In this document: one piece after another, positions 9,197 through 21,500 of the stretch
Layout of the letters: the number at the start of each line of letters is the position of its first letter
Position numbering within the stretch: the first letter of the stretch is position 1
Source of the DNA: Candidatus Accumulibacter conexus
GTDB lineage: Bacteria; Pseudomonadota; Gammaproteobacteria; Burkholderiales; Rhodocyclaceae
Assembly: GCA_017592775.1 (NCBI GenBank)
Contig: JAGFNJ010000008.1
Coordinates: 1-64,000, forward strand
Length of the DNA: 64,000 bases
Reading direction: 5' to 3'
Program-made: the position numbers and the translations under genes
Notes under the pieces: model-generated
Told to the model about the DNA's origin: nothing
The model's input: the letters and a program-made list of their open reading frames with translations, nothing else
The model's database searches: none

Positions 9197-9502
9197 GGGA
9201 ATGGCATGCCGCGAAGCTGTCGTGGCAACCGACTGCCACCACCGAAGACCTGTCCGTCCGCCAGCGCGGAGGAAGCGGACGACCGACCGCAGAGTCGAGC
9301 GACCGTCTCTGCTGACGTCACCCCTGCGGATCTGGCTTCGCCTGCGCCAGCGGCTGTCGCACCGGGCCCGTGGGCACGGGCTTGTGCAGACGATGCGCGG
9401 GAAGGCGCCACCGTCGAACGGGAACCGCCGATCCGCTGGCGGGGCAGGGGTCGCGGGGTCGCCAGCCGATCAAGAGCCGGCTGTGCGGCAGGCTGCTGTG
9501 GG
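9197..9502. other. Intergenic region without recognised gene
   Basis: This GC-rich stretch lies between the upstream element and the hairpin after the large RTX gene. Several short frames cross it on both strands, but none has recognisable protein sequence, a good ribosome binding site or coding character. Confidence 0.5.
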
Positions 9503-9525
9503 CGCAGCCCCCCGCGGGGGCTGCG
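9503..9525 (-). terminator. GC-rich hairpin downstream of the large RTX gene
   Basis: CGCAGCCCCC and GGGGGCTGCG form a perfect 10-bp stem with a three-base loop. It begins 18 bases after the TAA at 9544-9546 (minus strand). There is no U-tract, so it may stabilise the 3' end or work with Rho rather than as a classic intrinsic terminator. Confidence 0.5.
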
Positions 9526-9543
9526 AGGAGCTACGCGCGGCGC

Positions 9544-12500
9544 TTAGGTGACGAGGAAGTCGACAGGGCTCAGCGCCAGCCCGCCGCCGAGAGAAGCGAT
9601 CTGTACCGGGCCGGCACCGGCATTGCCGTTGGCGTCGTAGTACAGCGCGCCGCTGCTGCTGTCGTAGATGACGAAGTCGTCGGCGTCGGCGGCAGCGGTG
9701 ATGCCGGCGCCGGAACGGAACGAGCCGGCGGCCAGCGGGCCCGTGGCGAGGGAGGCGAAGACGGCGTTCTCGAGTCCGATCGTGTCGTCGAGGACGTTGA
9801 AGTCACCGATCATGTCGCGGTTGGTCGCGGCGTTGGGCAGCGTGTCGAAGCGGAAGAAGTCGGCGCCGCTGCCGCCGAGGAGGGTGTCGTTGCCGGTGCC
9901 GCCGGCGAGGCGGTTGTTGCCGCTGCCGCCCTGGAGCAGGTTGTCGAGGCCGTTGCCATTGAGGTTGGCGGCGCCGGTGGCGAGGATGCGTCCGTTCTCG
10001 ACGTTGGCGGCGAGGGTGCAACTCGCGAGATAACTGAAGACCTGGTCGGTGCCGCCGCTCGCCGGGTTGGCGTTGGTCTCGCTGACGCTGTCGCCGGCGT
10101 GGTCGAGGTAGTAGGCGTCGTTGCCGTCACCGCCGACCAGGCTGTCGGCGCCGGTGCCGCCCCACAGCGTGTCGTTGCCGCTGCCACCATCGAGGGTGTC
10201 GCTGCCGGCGCCGCCGTCGAGGAAATCGTCGCCCTGCACGCCAGACAGGAGGTTGGCGCTGCCGTCGCCGCGCAACAGGTCGGCGTAGGTCGATCCGCTC
10301 AGGTTCTCGATTCCCACCAGGGTGTCGATGCCGGAACCGCCGGTCGCCTGCGCACCCGCGATGGCGAGGCTGACGCTGACGCCGCTGCTGGCGCCGTAGA
10401 GGTAGCTGGCAGTATCGATGCCGCCGGCGCCGTCGAGGATATTGCTGCCGCTGCCGGCCTCGAGGAGGTTATCGAGGCCGTTGCCGCTGAGGTTCGCGAC
10501 GCCCGGAGCGAGGATTCGCCCGTTCTCGACGTTCGCGCCGAGGGTGAGGGTCGCGAGGTAGCTGAAGACCTGGTCGGTGCCCCCACTCGCCGGGTTGGCG
10601 TTGGTCTCGCTGACGCTGTCGCCGGCGTGGTCGAGGTAATAGGCGTCGCTGCCGTCGCCGCCGAGCAGGCTGTCGGCGCCGGTGCCGCCCCAGAGCGTGT
10701 CGTTGCCGGCGCCACCATCGAGGGTGTCGCTGCCAGCGCCGCCGTCGAGAAAGTCGTTGCCCTGCGCACCGGCAAGGAGGTTGGCGTTGGCGTCGCCGCG
10801 CAACAGGTCGGTGTAGGTCGATCCAACAAGGTTCTCGATGCCGATCAGGGTGTCGCTGCCGGAACCGCCGGTCGCCTGCGCACCGGCGATGGCAAGGCTG
10901 ACGCTGACACTCTTGCTGGCGCCATAGAGGTAGCTGACGGTGTCGCGGCCGGCGCCGCCCTCGAGGCGGTTGTTGCCGGTGCCGGCTTCGAGGACGTTGT
11001 CGAGGCCGTTGCCGTTGAGGTCGGCGATGCCGCTGGTGAGGATGCGGCCGTTCTCGACGTTCGCGCCCAGGGTGTGGGTGGCGAGGCTGCTGAAGACCTG
11101 GTCGATGCCGCCGCTCACCGGGTTCGGGTTGGTCTCGCTGACGCTGTCGCCGGCGTGGTCGAGGTAATAGGCGTCGTTGCCGTCGCCGCCGAGCAGGCTG
11201 TCGGCGCCGGTGCCGCCCCAGAGCGTGTCGTTGCCGGCGCCGCCATCGAGGGTGTCGTTGCCGGCGCCACCGTCGAGGATGTTGGCGCCAGTACCGCCGT
11301 GGAGGACGTTGTCGAGGCCGTTGCCATTTAGATCGGCAGCCGCAACGCTGAGGATCCGCCCGTTCTCGATGCATGCGCCGATCGTGAGGGCGGTGAGATA
11401 GCTGAACACTTGGTCGGTGCCGCCGCTCGTGGGGTCGGCGTTGGTCTCGCTGATGCTGTCGCCTGGGTGGTCGAGGTAGTAGGCGTCGTTGCCATCACCG
11501 CCGACCAGGCTGTCGCCGCCAGTACCGCCCCACAGCGTGTCGTTGCCGTTGCCGCCGTCGAGTGTGTCGCTGCCGGCGCCGCCATCGAGGAAATCGTTGC
11601 CCTGCGCGCCAGAAAGGAGGTTGGGGTTATGGTCGCCGCGCAACAGGTCCGCGTAGGTCGAGCCGGTTAGGTTCTCGACGTGGATCAAGGTGTCGCTGCC
11701 GGAGCCGCCGGTTGCCTGTGCACCACTGACTGCGAGGCTGACACTGACGCCGCTGCTGGCGCCGTAGAGATAGCTGGCGGTATCGATCCCGCCGGCGCCG
11801 TCGAGGACATTGTTGCCACTGCCGGCCTCGAGGACGTTGTCGAGGTCGTTGCCACTGAGGTTGGCGACGCCGGGAGCGAGGATCCGCCCGTTCTCGATGT
11901 GGGTGCCGAGGGTGAGGGCAGCGAGATAACTGAAGGCTTGATCGACGCCGCCGCTCGCCGGGTTGGCATTGGTCTCGCTGGCGCTATCGCCAGGGTTGTC
12001 GAGGTAGTAGGCGTCGTTGCCGTCGCCGCCGATCAGGCTGTCGGCGCCGCTACCGCCCCAGAGGGTGTCGTTGCCGCTGTCACCGGCAAGCGAGTCGTTT
12101 CCGGCACCTCCGTCGAGGAAGTCGTTGCCCTGTGCACCAGCCAGGATGTTGGCGTTGCCGTCGCCACGCAACAGGTCGGCGTAGGTCGATCCGCCGAGGT
12201 TCTCGATGCTGATCAGGGTGTCGCTGCCGGAACCGGTGGTGGCCTGCGGACCACTGACGGCGAGGCTGACGCTGACGCCCCTGCTGGCGCCGTAGAGGTA
12301 GCTGACGGTATCGATGCCGCCGGCGCCGTCGAGAACGTTGGCGCCACTGCCCGCCTCGAGCAGGTTGTCGAGACCGTTGCCAGTGAGGTTGGCTGCGCCT
12401 GTGTTGAGGATGCGGCCGCTCTCGATGTGCGCGCCGAGGGTGTAGGCGGCCAGCGAGCTGCAGACCAGGTCGATGCCACCTGCTGCGGCGTCGGCTTTGC

Positions 12501-15500
12501 TTTCCGTGACACTGTCGCCGATGTGGTCGACGTAGTAGGAGTCTGAACCGTCGCCGCCGATCAGGCTGTCGGCACCGAGGCCGCCCCACAGGCGATCGCT
12601 GCCGGCGCCGCCGTCGAGCGTATCGTTGCCGGCGCCGCCGTCAAGGGAGTCGTCGCCAGAGCCACCGGAAAGATAGTTCGCGTTGCCGTCGCCGCTCAGC
12701 GTGTCGGCGAACGCGGAACCAGCGAGGTTCTCGATGTCGCTGAGGATGTCATGGCCAGCGCCAAGCGTGTTCTGCTGCACGCCCACCGTGGCGAGGTTTA
12801 CACTGACACCGGCGGCGGCATCGACGTAGCTGGCGCTGTCGCTGCCCGAGCCACCAGCGAGCGTGTCGTCTCCCTCGCCACCTTGCAGCGTATCGTTGCC
12901 AGCTATCCCCCTGATCACCTCGTTCGCCGCTGTGCCGATGAGCACATCGGCGGCCCACGTACCGATGATCGTCTGCGGATTCCAGGACGCGTCGCCGAAG
13001 TTCTGCCCGATCAGACTGCTCTTGACGACATTCTGGAGCGTCGCCGCAAGCTGGAAAGCCGCGGCACCATCGAAACCGTCGAGATCGATCTCGAGGCGGG
13101 TGTCGGCGCCCGACTGCGTCAGGCGCACATGACCACAGTCGAACGGGTCACCGCCGACGACGTAGTGGGTCAGGCGCGCGAGCAGAATCCGGATCGTGTC
13201 ACCACCCGTTCCAGCGACGAAGTCGGTGATCGTGTCGGTCGAACTGTCCCCGAACGCATCCCAGACGTGGAAGGTGTCCGTACCTGCGCCGCCGGTCAGC
13301 GTATCGCTCCCGGTCAGCCCTCTGAGCGCTTCGGCTGCCGTTGTGCCGACGAGAACATCCGCTGCTGCAGTACCCATGATGACCCGTGGCGTCCACGACC
13401 CGTCACCAAGGTTGTGCCCCGTGAGACTGGTGTCGCTGACATTCTGCAGCGTTGCCGCAAGCCGGAAAGCTTCCGGGCCGTCAAGGCCATCGCGATCGAT
13501 CTCCAGGCGCGTGTCGGCGCCCGCTTGGGCAAGGCGCGCATGACCACTGTAGAACGGATCGCCGCCGAAGTAGTTGCTCAGGCCGATGAGCGGGACCGGG
13601 ATCCTGTCGCCGCCCGCGCCGGCGGTGAAGTCGGTGATCGTGTCGGCCGAGGTATCCCCGGCCACATCCCACAAGAGGAAGGTGTCCGAACCGGGGCCAC
13701 CCGTCAGCGTATCGTTGCCGGCCAGCCCCCTGAGCACCTCGTTGACCGCCGTACCGACGAGCGCGTCCGCACCCGCGGTGCCGATCAGGGTCTGCGGATT
13801 CCAGGACGCGTCGCCGAAGTTCTGCCCGACGAGGCTGGTCTTGCTGACGTTCTGCAGCGTTGCCGCGAGCTGGAAGGCGCCCGCACCGTCGAGACCGTCG
13901 CGATCGATCTCCAGACGCGTGTCGGCCCCCGCTTGGGTCAGGCGGGCATGACCGCTGTGGAACGGGTCGTCGCCGAAGTGGTTGGTCAGGCGAGCAACCG
14001 GAATGCGAGCCGTGTCGCCGCCGCTTCCAGTCGTGAAGTCGGTGATCGTGTCGGCCGACGTATCCCCGGCCGCATCCCATATGTGGAAGGTATCCGTGCC
14101 GGCGCCGCCCGTCAGCGTATCGTTGCCGGCCAGTCCTCGCAGCACCTCGTCGACCGCTGTGCCGACGAGCATGTCCGCAGCGGCGGTGCCGATGAGGGTC
14201 TGCGGATTCCAGGACGCGTTGCCGAAGTTCTGCCCGTTCAGGCTGGTTTTGCTGACATTCTGCAGCGTCACCAGACGCTGGAAGGGTGCCGGGCCGCCGA
14301 TGCCATCGAGGTCGATCTCCAGGAGCGTTGCGGCGCCTGCCTGCGTCAGGCGTGCGTGACCACTCTGGAACGGGTCATCGGCAAAACGGTTGGCCAGACG
14401 GTCGACCGGAATCCGGATCGTGTCGCCGGCCGAGCCAGCGGTGAAGTCGGTGATCGTGTCGACCGAGGTGTCCCCGGCCGTATCCCAGGTGTGGAAGGTG
14501 TCCATGCCGGCGCCGCCGGTCAATATGTCGTTGCCGGCCAACCCTCTGAAAACCTCGTCGGCCGCTGTGCCGACGAGCACGTCCGTAGCCGCCGAGCCGA
14601 TGAGGGTCTGCGGATTCCAGGAGGCGTTGCCCAGATTGTGCCCGTTCAGATTGGTCTTGGCGACATTCTGCAGGGTCGCCAGGAGCTGGAACGCTCCCGG
14701 ACCACCAAGGCCGTCGAGATCGATCTCCAGACGCGTGTCGGCTCCGGATTGCGTCACGCGCGCATGACCACTGTGGAACGGGTCGCCGTAGCCGTAGTTG
14801 CTCAGGCGAGCGACCGGAATCCGAATCGTGTCGCCACCCGAGCCAGCGGTGAAGTCGGTGATCGTATCGGCCGACGTGTCCCCGGCCGTATCCCAGGTGT
14901 GGAAGGTGTCCATGCCGGCGCCGCCGGTCAGCGTGTCGTCGGCGGCCAACCCCCGGAACACCTCGTCGGCCGCGGTGCCGACGAGCGCGTCCGCTGCCGC
15001 GGTGCCGATCAGGGTCTGCGGATTCCAGGACGGGTCGCCAAGGTTCTGCCCGACGAGACTGTTCTTGCCGACATTCTGCAGCGTCGCCACCAACCGAAGG
15101 ACTCCCGGACCTTCGAGACCATCGAGATCGATTTCGAGACGCGTCTCGGCACCCGCCTGCGTCAGGCGCGCATGCCCACTGTAGAAGGGGTCGCCGTAGA
15201 AGTAGTTCGTCAAGCGAGCGATCGGAATCCGGATCGTGTCGCCACCCGTACCAGCCGTGAAGTCGGTGATCGTGTCGGTCGAGGTGTCTTCTGGCGTATC
15301 CCACACATGGAACGTATCCGTACCGGCACTACCGGTCAGCGTGTCGTTGCCGGGCAGCCCTCTGAGGATTTCACTCGCTGCCGTGCCGACGAGCACGTCC
15401 GCACCTGCGGTACCGATGAGGGTCTGCGGATTCCAGGTGGGGTCGCCGCCAAAGTTGTGCGCGATCAGGCTGGTCTTTGAGACGTTGCGAAGCGTTGCCG

Positions 15501-18500
15501 CAAGCTGGAGACCTCCTGGACCTTCGAGACCGTCCAGATCGATTTCGAGACGCGTGTCGCCGCCCAACTGAATCAGCCGCGCATGCCCACTGTCGAACGG
15601 GCTGCCACCGAAATGGTTCCTCAGACGGGCAAGCGGAATCCGGATCGTGTCGCCTCCCGTCCCGGCCGTGAAGTCGGTGATGGTGTCCGTCGAGACATCC
15701 GCAACGGTATCCCAGAAGGAAAAGGTGTCGGCACCGGCGCCGCCGGTCAGCGTGTCGTTTCCGGCCAGTCCATAAAGCATCTCGCTTGCCGCGGTTCCGA
15801 CGAGCACGTCCGCAGCACTGGTACCGATGAGAGTCTGTGGGTTCCAGAAGGCGTCGCCAACGTTCTGCCCGATCAGCGCGCTCTTGCTGACGTTCTGGAG
15901 CGTTGCAGCAAGCTGGAACGTTGCGGGACCGGCGAGGCCGTCGAGATCGATTTCGAGGCGCGTGTCGGCGCCCGACTGCGTCAGGCGTGCATGACCACTG
16001 TCGAACGGGTCGGCAGCGGTGTAGTTGCTCAGGCGGTGGAGCGGGATCGGGATGGTGTCGCCATCCATTCCAGCCGTGAAGTCGGTGATCGTGTCAGCCG
16101 AGGTGTCGCCAGCCGTATCCCAGATGTGGAAGGTGTCGGGTCCGGCACCACCCGTCAGCGTGTCGTTGCCGGCCAGCCCTCTGAGCACTTCGCGTGCCGC
16201 CGTGCCGACGAGAGAGTCGGCAGCCGCAGTGCCGATCAGGGTCTGGGGATTCCACCAGGGCGTGTCGCCAAAGTTCTCCGAGATCAGACTGCTCTTGCTG
16301 ACGTTCTGCAGCGTCGCCGCAAGCTGGACCGTGGCCGGACCCTCGAGGCCGTCGAGATCGATTTCGAGCCGCGTGTCGGCCCCCGATTGCGTCAGCCGGA
16401 CGTGACCGCTGGCAAACGGGTCGCCGACACAGTTGGTCAGGCGGGCGAGCGGAATCCGGATCGTGTCGCCACCCGCTCCAGCCATGAAGTCGGTGATCGT
16501 GTCCGTGGAAGTGTCCGCAGCCGTGTCCCATATGTGGAAGGTGTCGGTGCCGTGACTGCCGGTCAGCGTGTCGTTGCCGAGCAGCCCCCTGAGCACCTCG
16601 CTGGCCGCCGTGCCAACGAGCACGTCCGCTGCCGAGGTGCCGATCAGCGTCTGCGGGTTCCACCAGGACGCATTGCCAAAGTTCTGCCAGACGAAACTGC
16701 CCTTGCTCACGTTCTGCAGCGTCGCCGCAAGCTGGAAGGCCGCCGGACCGGCGAAACCGTCGAGATCGATCTCCAGGCGCGTGTCGGCACCCGACTGGGT
16801 CAGGCGCGCATGCCCGCTGTCGAAGGGGTCACCGCCCAGGTAGCTGCCGAGGCGAGCGACCGGAATCCGGATCGTGTCGCCACGCGCTCCAGTCGAGAAG
16901 TCGGTGATCGTATCGGTCGAGGCATCCCCAGCCACATTCCAGATGCTGAAGCTATCCGTGCCGCCGCCACCAGTCAGCGTATCGTTGCCGGACAGCCCAC
17001 TCATCACCTCGTTTGCCGCTGTGCCGACAAGCACGTCCGCAGCCGCGGTACCGATGAGAGTCTGTGGGTTCCAGAAACCGTCGCCAACGTTGTCCCCGAT
17101 CACCGCGCTCTTGCTGACATTCTGGAGCGTTGCAGCAAGCTGAAACGTTGCGGGACCGTCGAGGCCGTCGAGATCGATTTCGAGACGCGTGTCGGCGCCC
17201 GACTGCGTCAGGCGGGCATGGCCACTGTCGAACGGGTCGCCACCCGAGTAGTTGCTCAGGCGGGTGACCGGAATCCGGATCGTATCGCCATTCCAGCCGG
17301 CGGTGAAGTCGGTGATGGTGTCGGCCGAGGTATCCCCAACCGTATCCCAGAAGTGGAAGGTATCCCTACCGGCGCCACCGGTCAGCGTGTCGTTGCCGGC
17401 GAACCCTTTGATCACCTCGCCAGCCGCCGTGCCGACGAGCACCTCCGGAGCGCTGGTGCCGATGAGGCTCTGCGGGTTCCACCCGGACTCTCCGCCGAAG
17501 TTCTGCGACACCAGGCTGGCCTTGGTGACATTCTGCAGCGTCGCCGCCGGCAGGAAAGTTCCCGGACCGTCGGGGCCGTCGGGATCGATTTCGAGACGCG
17601 TGTCGGCACCCGCCTGCGTCAGGCGCGCATGCCCACTGTCGAAGGGGTCGCCGTGGAAGTAGTTCGTCAAGCGAGCGACCGGAATCCGGATCGTGTCGTC
17701 ACCCGATCCAGCCGCGAAGTCGGTGATCGTGTCGTTCGAAGTGTCCCCAACAGTATCCCAGACGTGGAAGGTGTCCGTACCGGCACCACCGGTCAGCGTG
17801 TCGTTTCCGGCCAGCCCCCTGAGCACCTCGTTTGCCGCCGTACCGGCGAGCACATCGGCAACGGCGCCACCGATGAGGGTCTGCGGATTCCACCACGTCG
17901 TTCCGCCAAAGTTCTGCGAGATCAGGCTGTTCTTGCTGACATTCTGCAGCGTCGCTGCAAGCTGGAAGGTCCCCGGACCCTGGAAACCGTCGAGATCGAA
18001 CTCCAGGAGCGAGTCGGCGCCCGATTGCCTCACGCGGGCATGACCACTGTCGAAGGGGTCGACGTAGTTGTAATTGCTCAAGCGGGCGACCGGAATCCGG
18101 ATCGTGTCGCCATCCCACCCGGCCGTGAAGTCGGTGATCGTGTCGGCCGAGGTGTCCCCAACCGTCTCCCAAAGGTGGAAGGTATCCGTACCGGCCCCGC
18201 CGGTCACCGTGTCGCGCCCGGCCAGCCCCCTGACCACCTCGTTGACCGCTGTGCCGACGAGTACGTCCGCAGCCGCGGTACCGATCAGGGTCTGCGGATT
18301 CCACGACGAAGCGTCGCCAAAGTTCTGCCAGACGAGACTGGTCTTGCTGACGTTGTGCAGCGTCGCCGCCAGTTGGAAGGATCCCGGACCCTGGAGACCA
18401 TCGAGATCAATCTCGAGAAGCGTGTCGGTGCCCGACTCCGTCAGGCGGGCATGGCCACTGTAGAAGGGGTCGTCGCCCGAGTAGTTGGTCAGGCGGTCGA

Positions 18501-21500
18501 CCGGAATCCGGAGCCTGTCGCCATCGATTCCAGCCGCGAAGTCGGTGATCGTGTCGACCGAGGTATCGCCAACCGTATCCCAGAAGAGGAAGGTGTCCGT
18601 ACCGGCGCCGCCGGTCAGAGTGTCGTTGCCGGCCAGGCCTCTGAGTACCTCGCTCAGCACCGAGCCGACGAGCACGTCCGCAAGCGCGCTACCGAGGACG
18701 GTCTGCGGATTCCACCAAGGCGTGTCGGCAAAGTTCTGCGAGACCAGGCTGTTCTTGCTGACGTTCTGCAGCGTCGCCAACGCCTGGAAGGTTGCCGGAC
18801 CGTCGAGACCGTCCACATCGATTGCGAGCTGTGTATCGGCGCCGGACTGCGTCAGGCGGGCATGGCCGCTGTAGAAGGGGTCACCGCCGGCAAAGTTGGT
18901 CAGGCTGTCGACCGGGATCCGCAGCCTGTCGCCATCGATTCCAGCCGCGAAGTCGGTGATCGTGTCGACCGAGGTGTCCCCAACCGCATCCCAGAAGTAG
19001 AAGGTGTCCGTACCGGCGCCGCCGGTCAGCGTGTCGTTGCCGGCCAGGCCTCTGAGTACCTCGCTCGCCACCGAGCCGACGAGCACGTCCGCAAACGCGG
19101 TACCGATCAGGGTCTGTGGATTCCACCAAGGCATGTCGCCCAGGTTCTGCGCGATCAGGCCGCTCTTGGTGACGTTCTGCAGCGTCGCCAACGCCTGGAA
19201 GGTTGCCGGACCGCCGCGCCCGTCGACATCGATTTCGAGACGTGTATCGGCACCCGACTGCACCAGGCGGACGTGACCACTGTCGAATGGGTCGCCACCA
19301 CCGTAGTTGGCCAGTCGAGCGAGCGGAATCCGGATCGTGTCGCCACCCGCTCCAGCCGTGAAGTCGGTGATCGTGTCGGCCGAGGTGTCCCCAGCCGTAT
19401 CCCAGAAGTGGAAGGTATCCCTACCGGCGCCACCGGTCAGCGTGTCGTTGCCTGCCAGACCTCTGAGCACCTCGCTGGCCGCCGTGCCGACGAGCACCTC
19501 GCTCGCCGCGCTACCGATCAGTGTCTGCGGCTTCCAGAAGGCGTCGCCAAGGTTCTGCCCGATCAGCGTCGTTCTGCTGACACTCTGCAGTGTTGCCGCA
19601 AGCTGGAAGGCTGCTGGACCGTCGAGACCGTCGACATCGATTTCCAGACGTGTATCGGCGCCCGACTGCACCAGGCGAGCATGACCGCTGTAGAACGGGT
19701 CACCGGAACTGTGGTTGGTCAGGCGGGCGAGCGGAATCCGGATCGTGTCGCCACCCGCTCCAGCCATGAAGTCGGTGATCGTGTCGGCCGAAGTGTCCGC
19801 AGCCGTATCCCATATGTGGAAGGTGTCGGTGCCGTGACTGCCGGTCAGCGTGTCGTTGCCGAGCAGCCCTGTGAGCACCTCGCTGGCCGCCGTGCCAACG
19901 AGCACGTCCGCTGCCGAGGTGCCGATCAGCGTCTGCGGGTTCCACCAGGACGCGTTGCCCAAGTTCTCCGAGACCAGACTGCTCTTGCTCACGTTCTGCA
20001 GCGTCGCCGCAAGCTGGAATGCCGCCGGACCGGCGAAACCGTCGAGATCGATCTCCAGGCGCGTGTCGGCACCCGACTGGGTCAGGCGAGCATGCCCGCT
20101 GTCGAAGGGGTCACCGCCCAGATAGTTGCCGAGGCGAGCGACCGGGATCCGGATCGTGTCGCCACGCGCTCCAGCCGCGAAGTCGGTGATCGTATCGGTC
20201 GAGACATCCCCAGCCACATTCCAGATGCTGAAGCTATCCGTGCCGCCGCCACCAGTCAGCGTATCGTTGCCGGACAGCCCACTCATCACCTCGTTTGCCG
20301 CTGTGCCGACAAGCACGTCCGCAGCCACGGTACCGATGAGGGTCTGCGGATTCCACCTCGGGTCGCCGCCGAGGTTTTGCGCGTCCACATTCGTCTTGGC
20401 GACATTCTGCAGCGTCACCAGGAGTTGGAAAGCTCCCGGGCCCTCGAAACCGTCTCGATCGACTTCGAGAAGCGTGTCGGCGCCCGACTGCGTCAGGCGG
20501 GCATGGCCACTGTCGAACGGGTCGCCACCCGAGTAGTTGCTCAGCCTGGCGACCGGAATCCGGATCGTATCGCCATCCCAGCCGGCGGTGAAGTCGGTGA
20601 TCGTGTCGGCCGAGGTGTCCCCAGCCGTATCCCAGAAGTGGAAGGTATCCCTACCGGCGCCACCGGTCAGCGTGTCGTTGCCGGCCAGACCTCTGAGCAC
20701 CTCGCTGGCCGCCGTGCCGACAAGTGAGTCGGCAGCCGCGGTACCGATCAGGGTCTGTGGATTCCACCAGGGCATGTCGCCAAGGTTTTGCCAGATCAGG
20801 CTGCTCTTGCTGACGTTCTGCAGCGTCGCCGCAAGCTGGAAGGCTCCCGGACCCTGCAGGCCATCCAGATCGACTTCGAAGCGCGTGTCGGCACCCGAAG
20901 GCGTCAGGCGGACGTGACCACTGTCGAACGGGTCGCCGCCAGCGTAGTTGGTCAGTCGAGCGAGCGGAATCCGGATCGTGTCGCCACCCGCTCCAGCCGT
21001 GAAGTCGGTGATCGTGTCGGCGGAGGTGTCCCCAGCGGTCTCCCAGACATGGAAGGTATCCGTGCCGGCGCCGCCGGTCAGCGTGTCGTTGCCCGACAGC
21101 CCTCTGAGCACCTCGCTGGCCGCCGTGCCGACGAGCACGTCGCCCGCCGCGCTACCGATGAGCGTCTGCGGCTTCCAGGCGGGGTCGCCAAGGTTCTGCC
21201 CGATCAGCGTGGTCTTGCTGACATTCTGCAGTGTTGCCACAAGCTGGAAGCCGCCCGGACCGTCGAGACCGTCGACATCGATTTCCAGGCGCGTATCGGC
21301 GCCCGACTGCACCAGGCGAGCATGACCGCTATAGAACGGGTCGCCGGAACCGTGGTTGGTCAGGCGGGCGAGCGGAATCCGGATCGTGTCGCCACCGGCT
21401 CCAGCCGCGAAGTCGGTGATCGTGTCGGCCGAGGTGTCAGCAGCCGTATCCCAGACGTGGAAAGTATCGGTGCCGCCACTCCCGGTCAGCGTGTCGTTGC

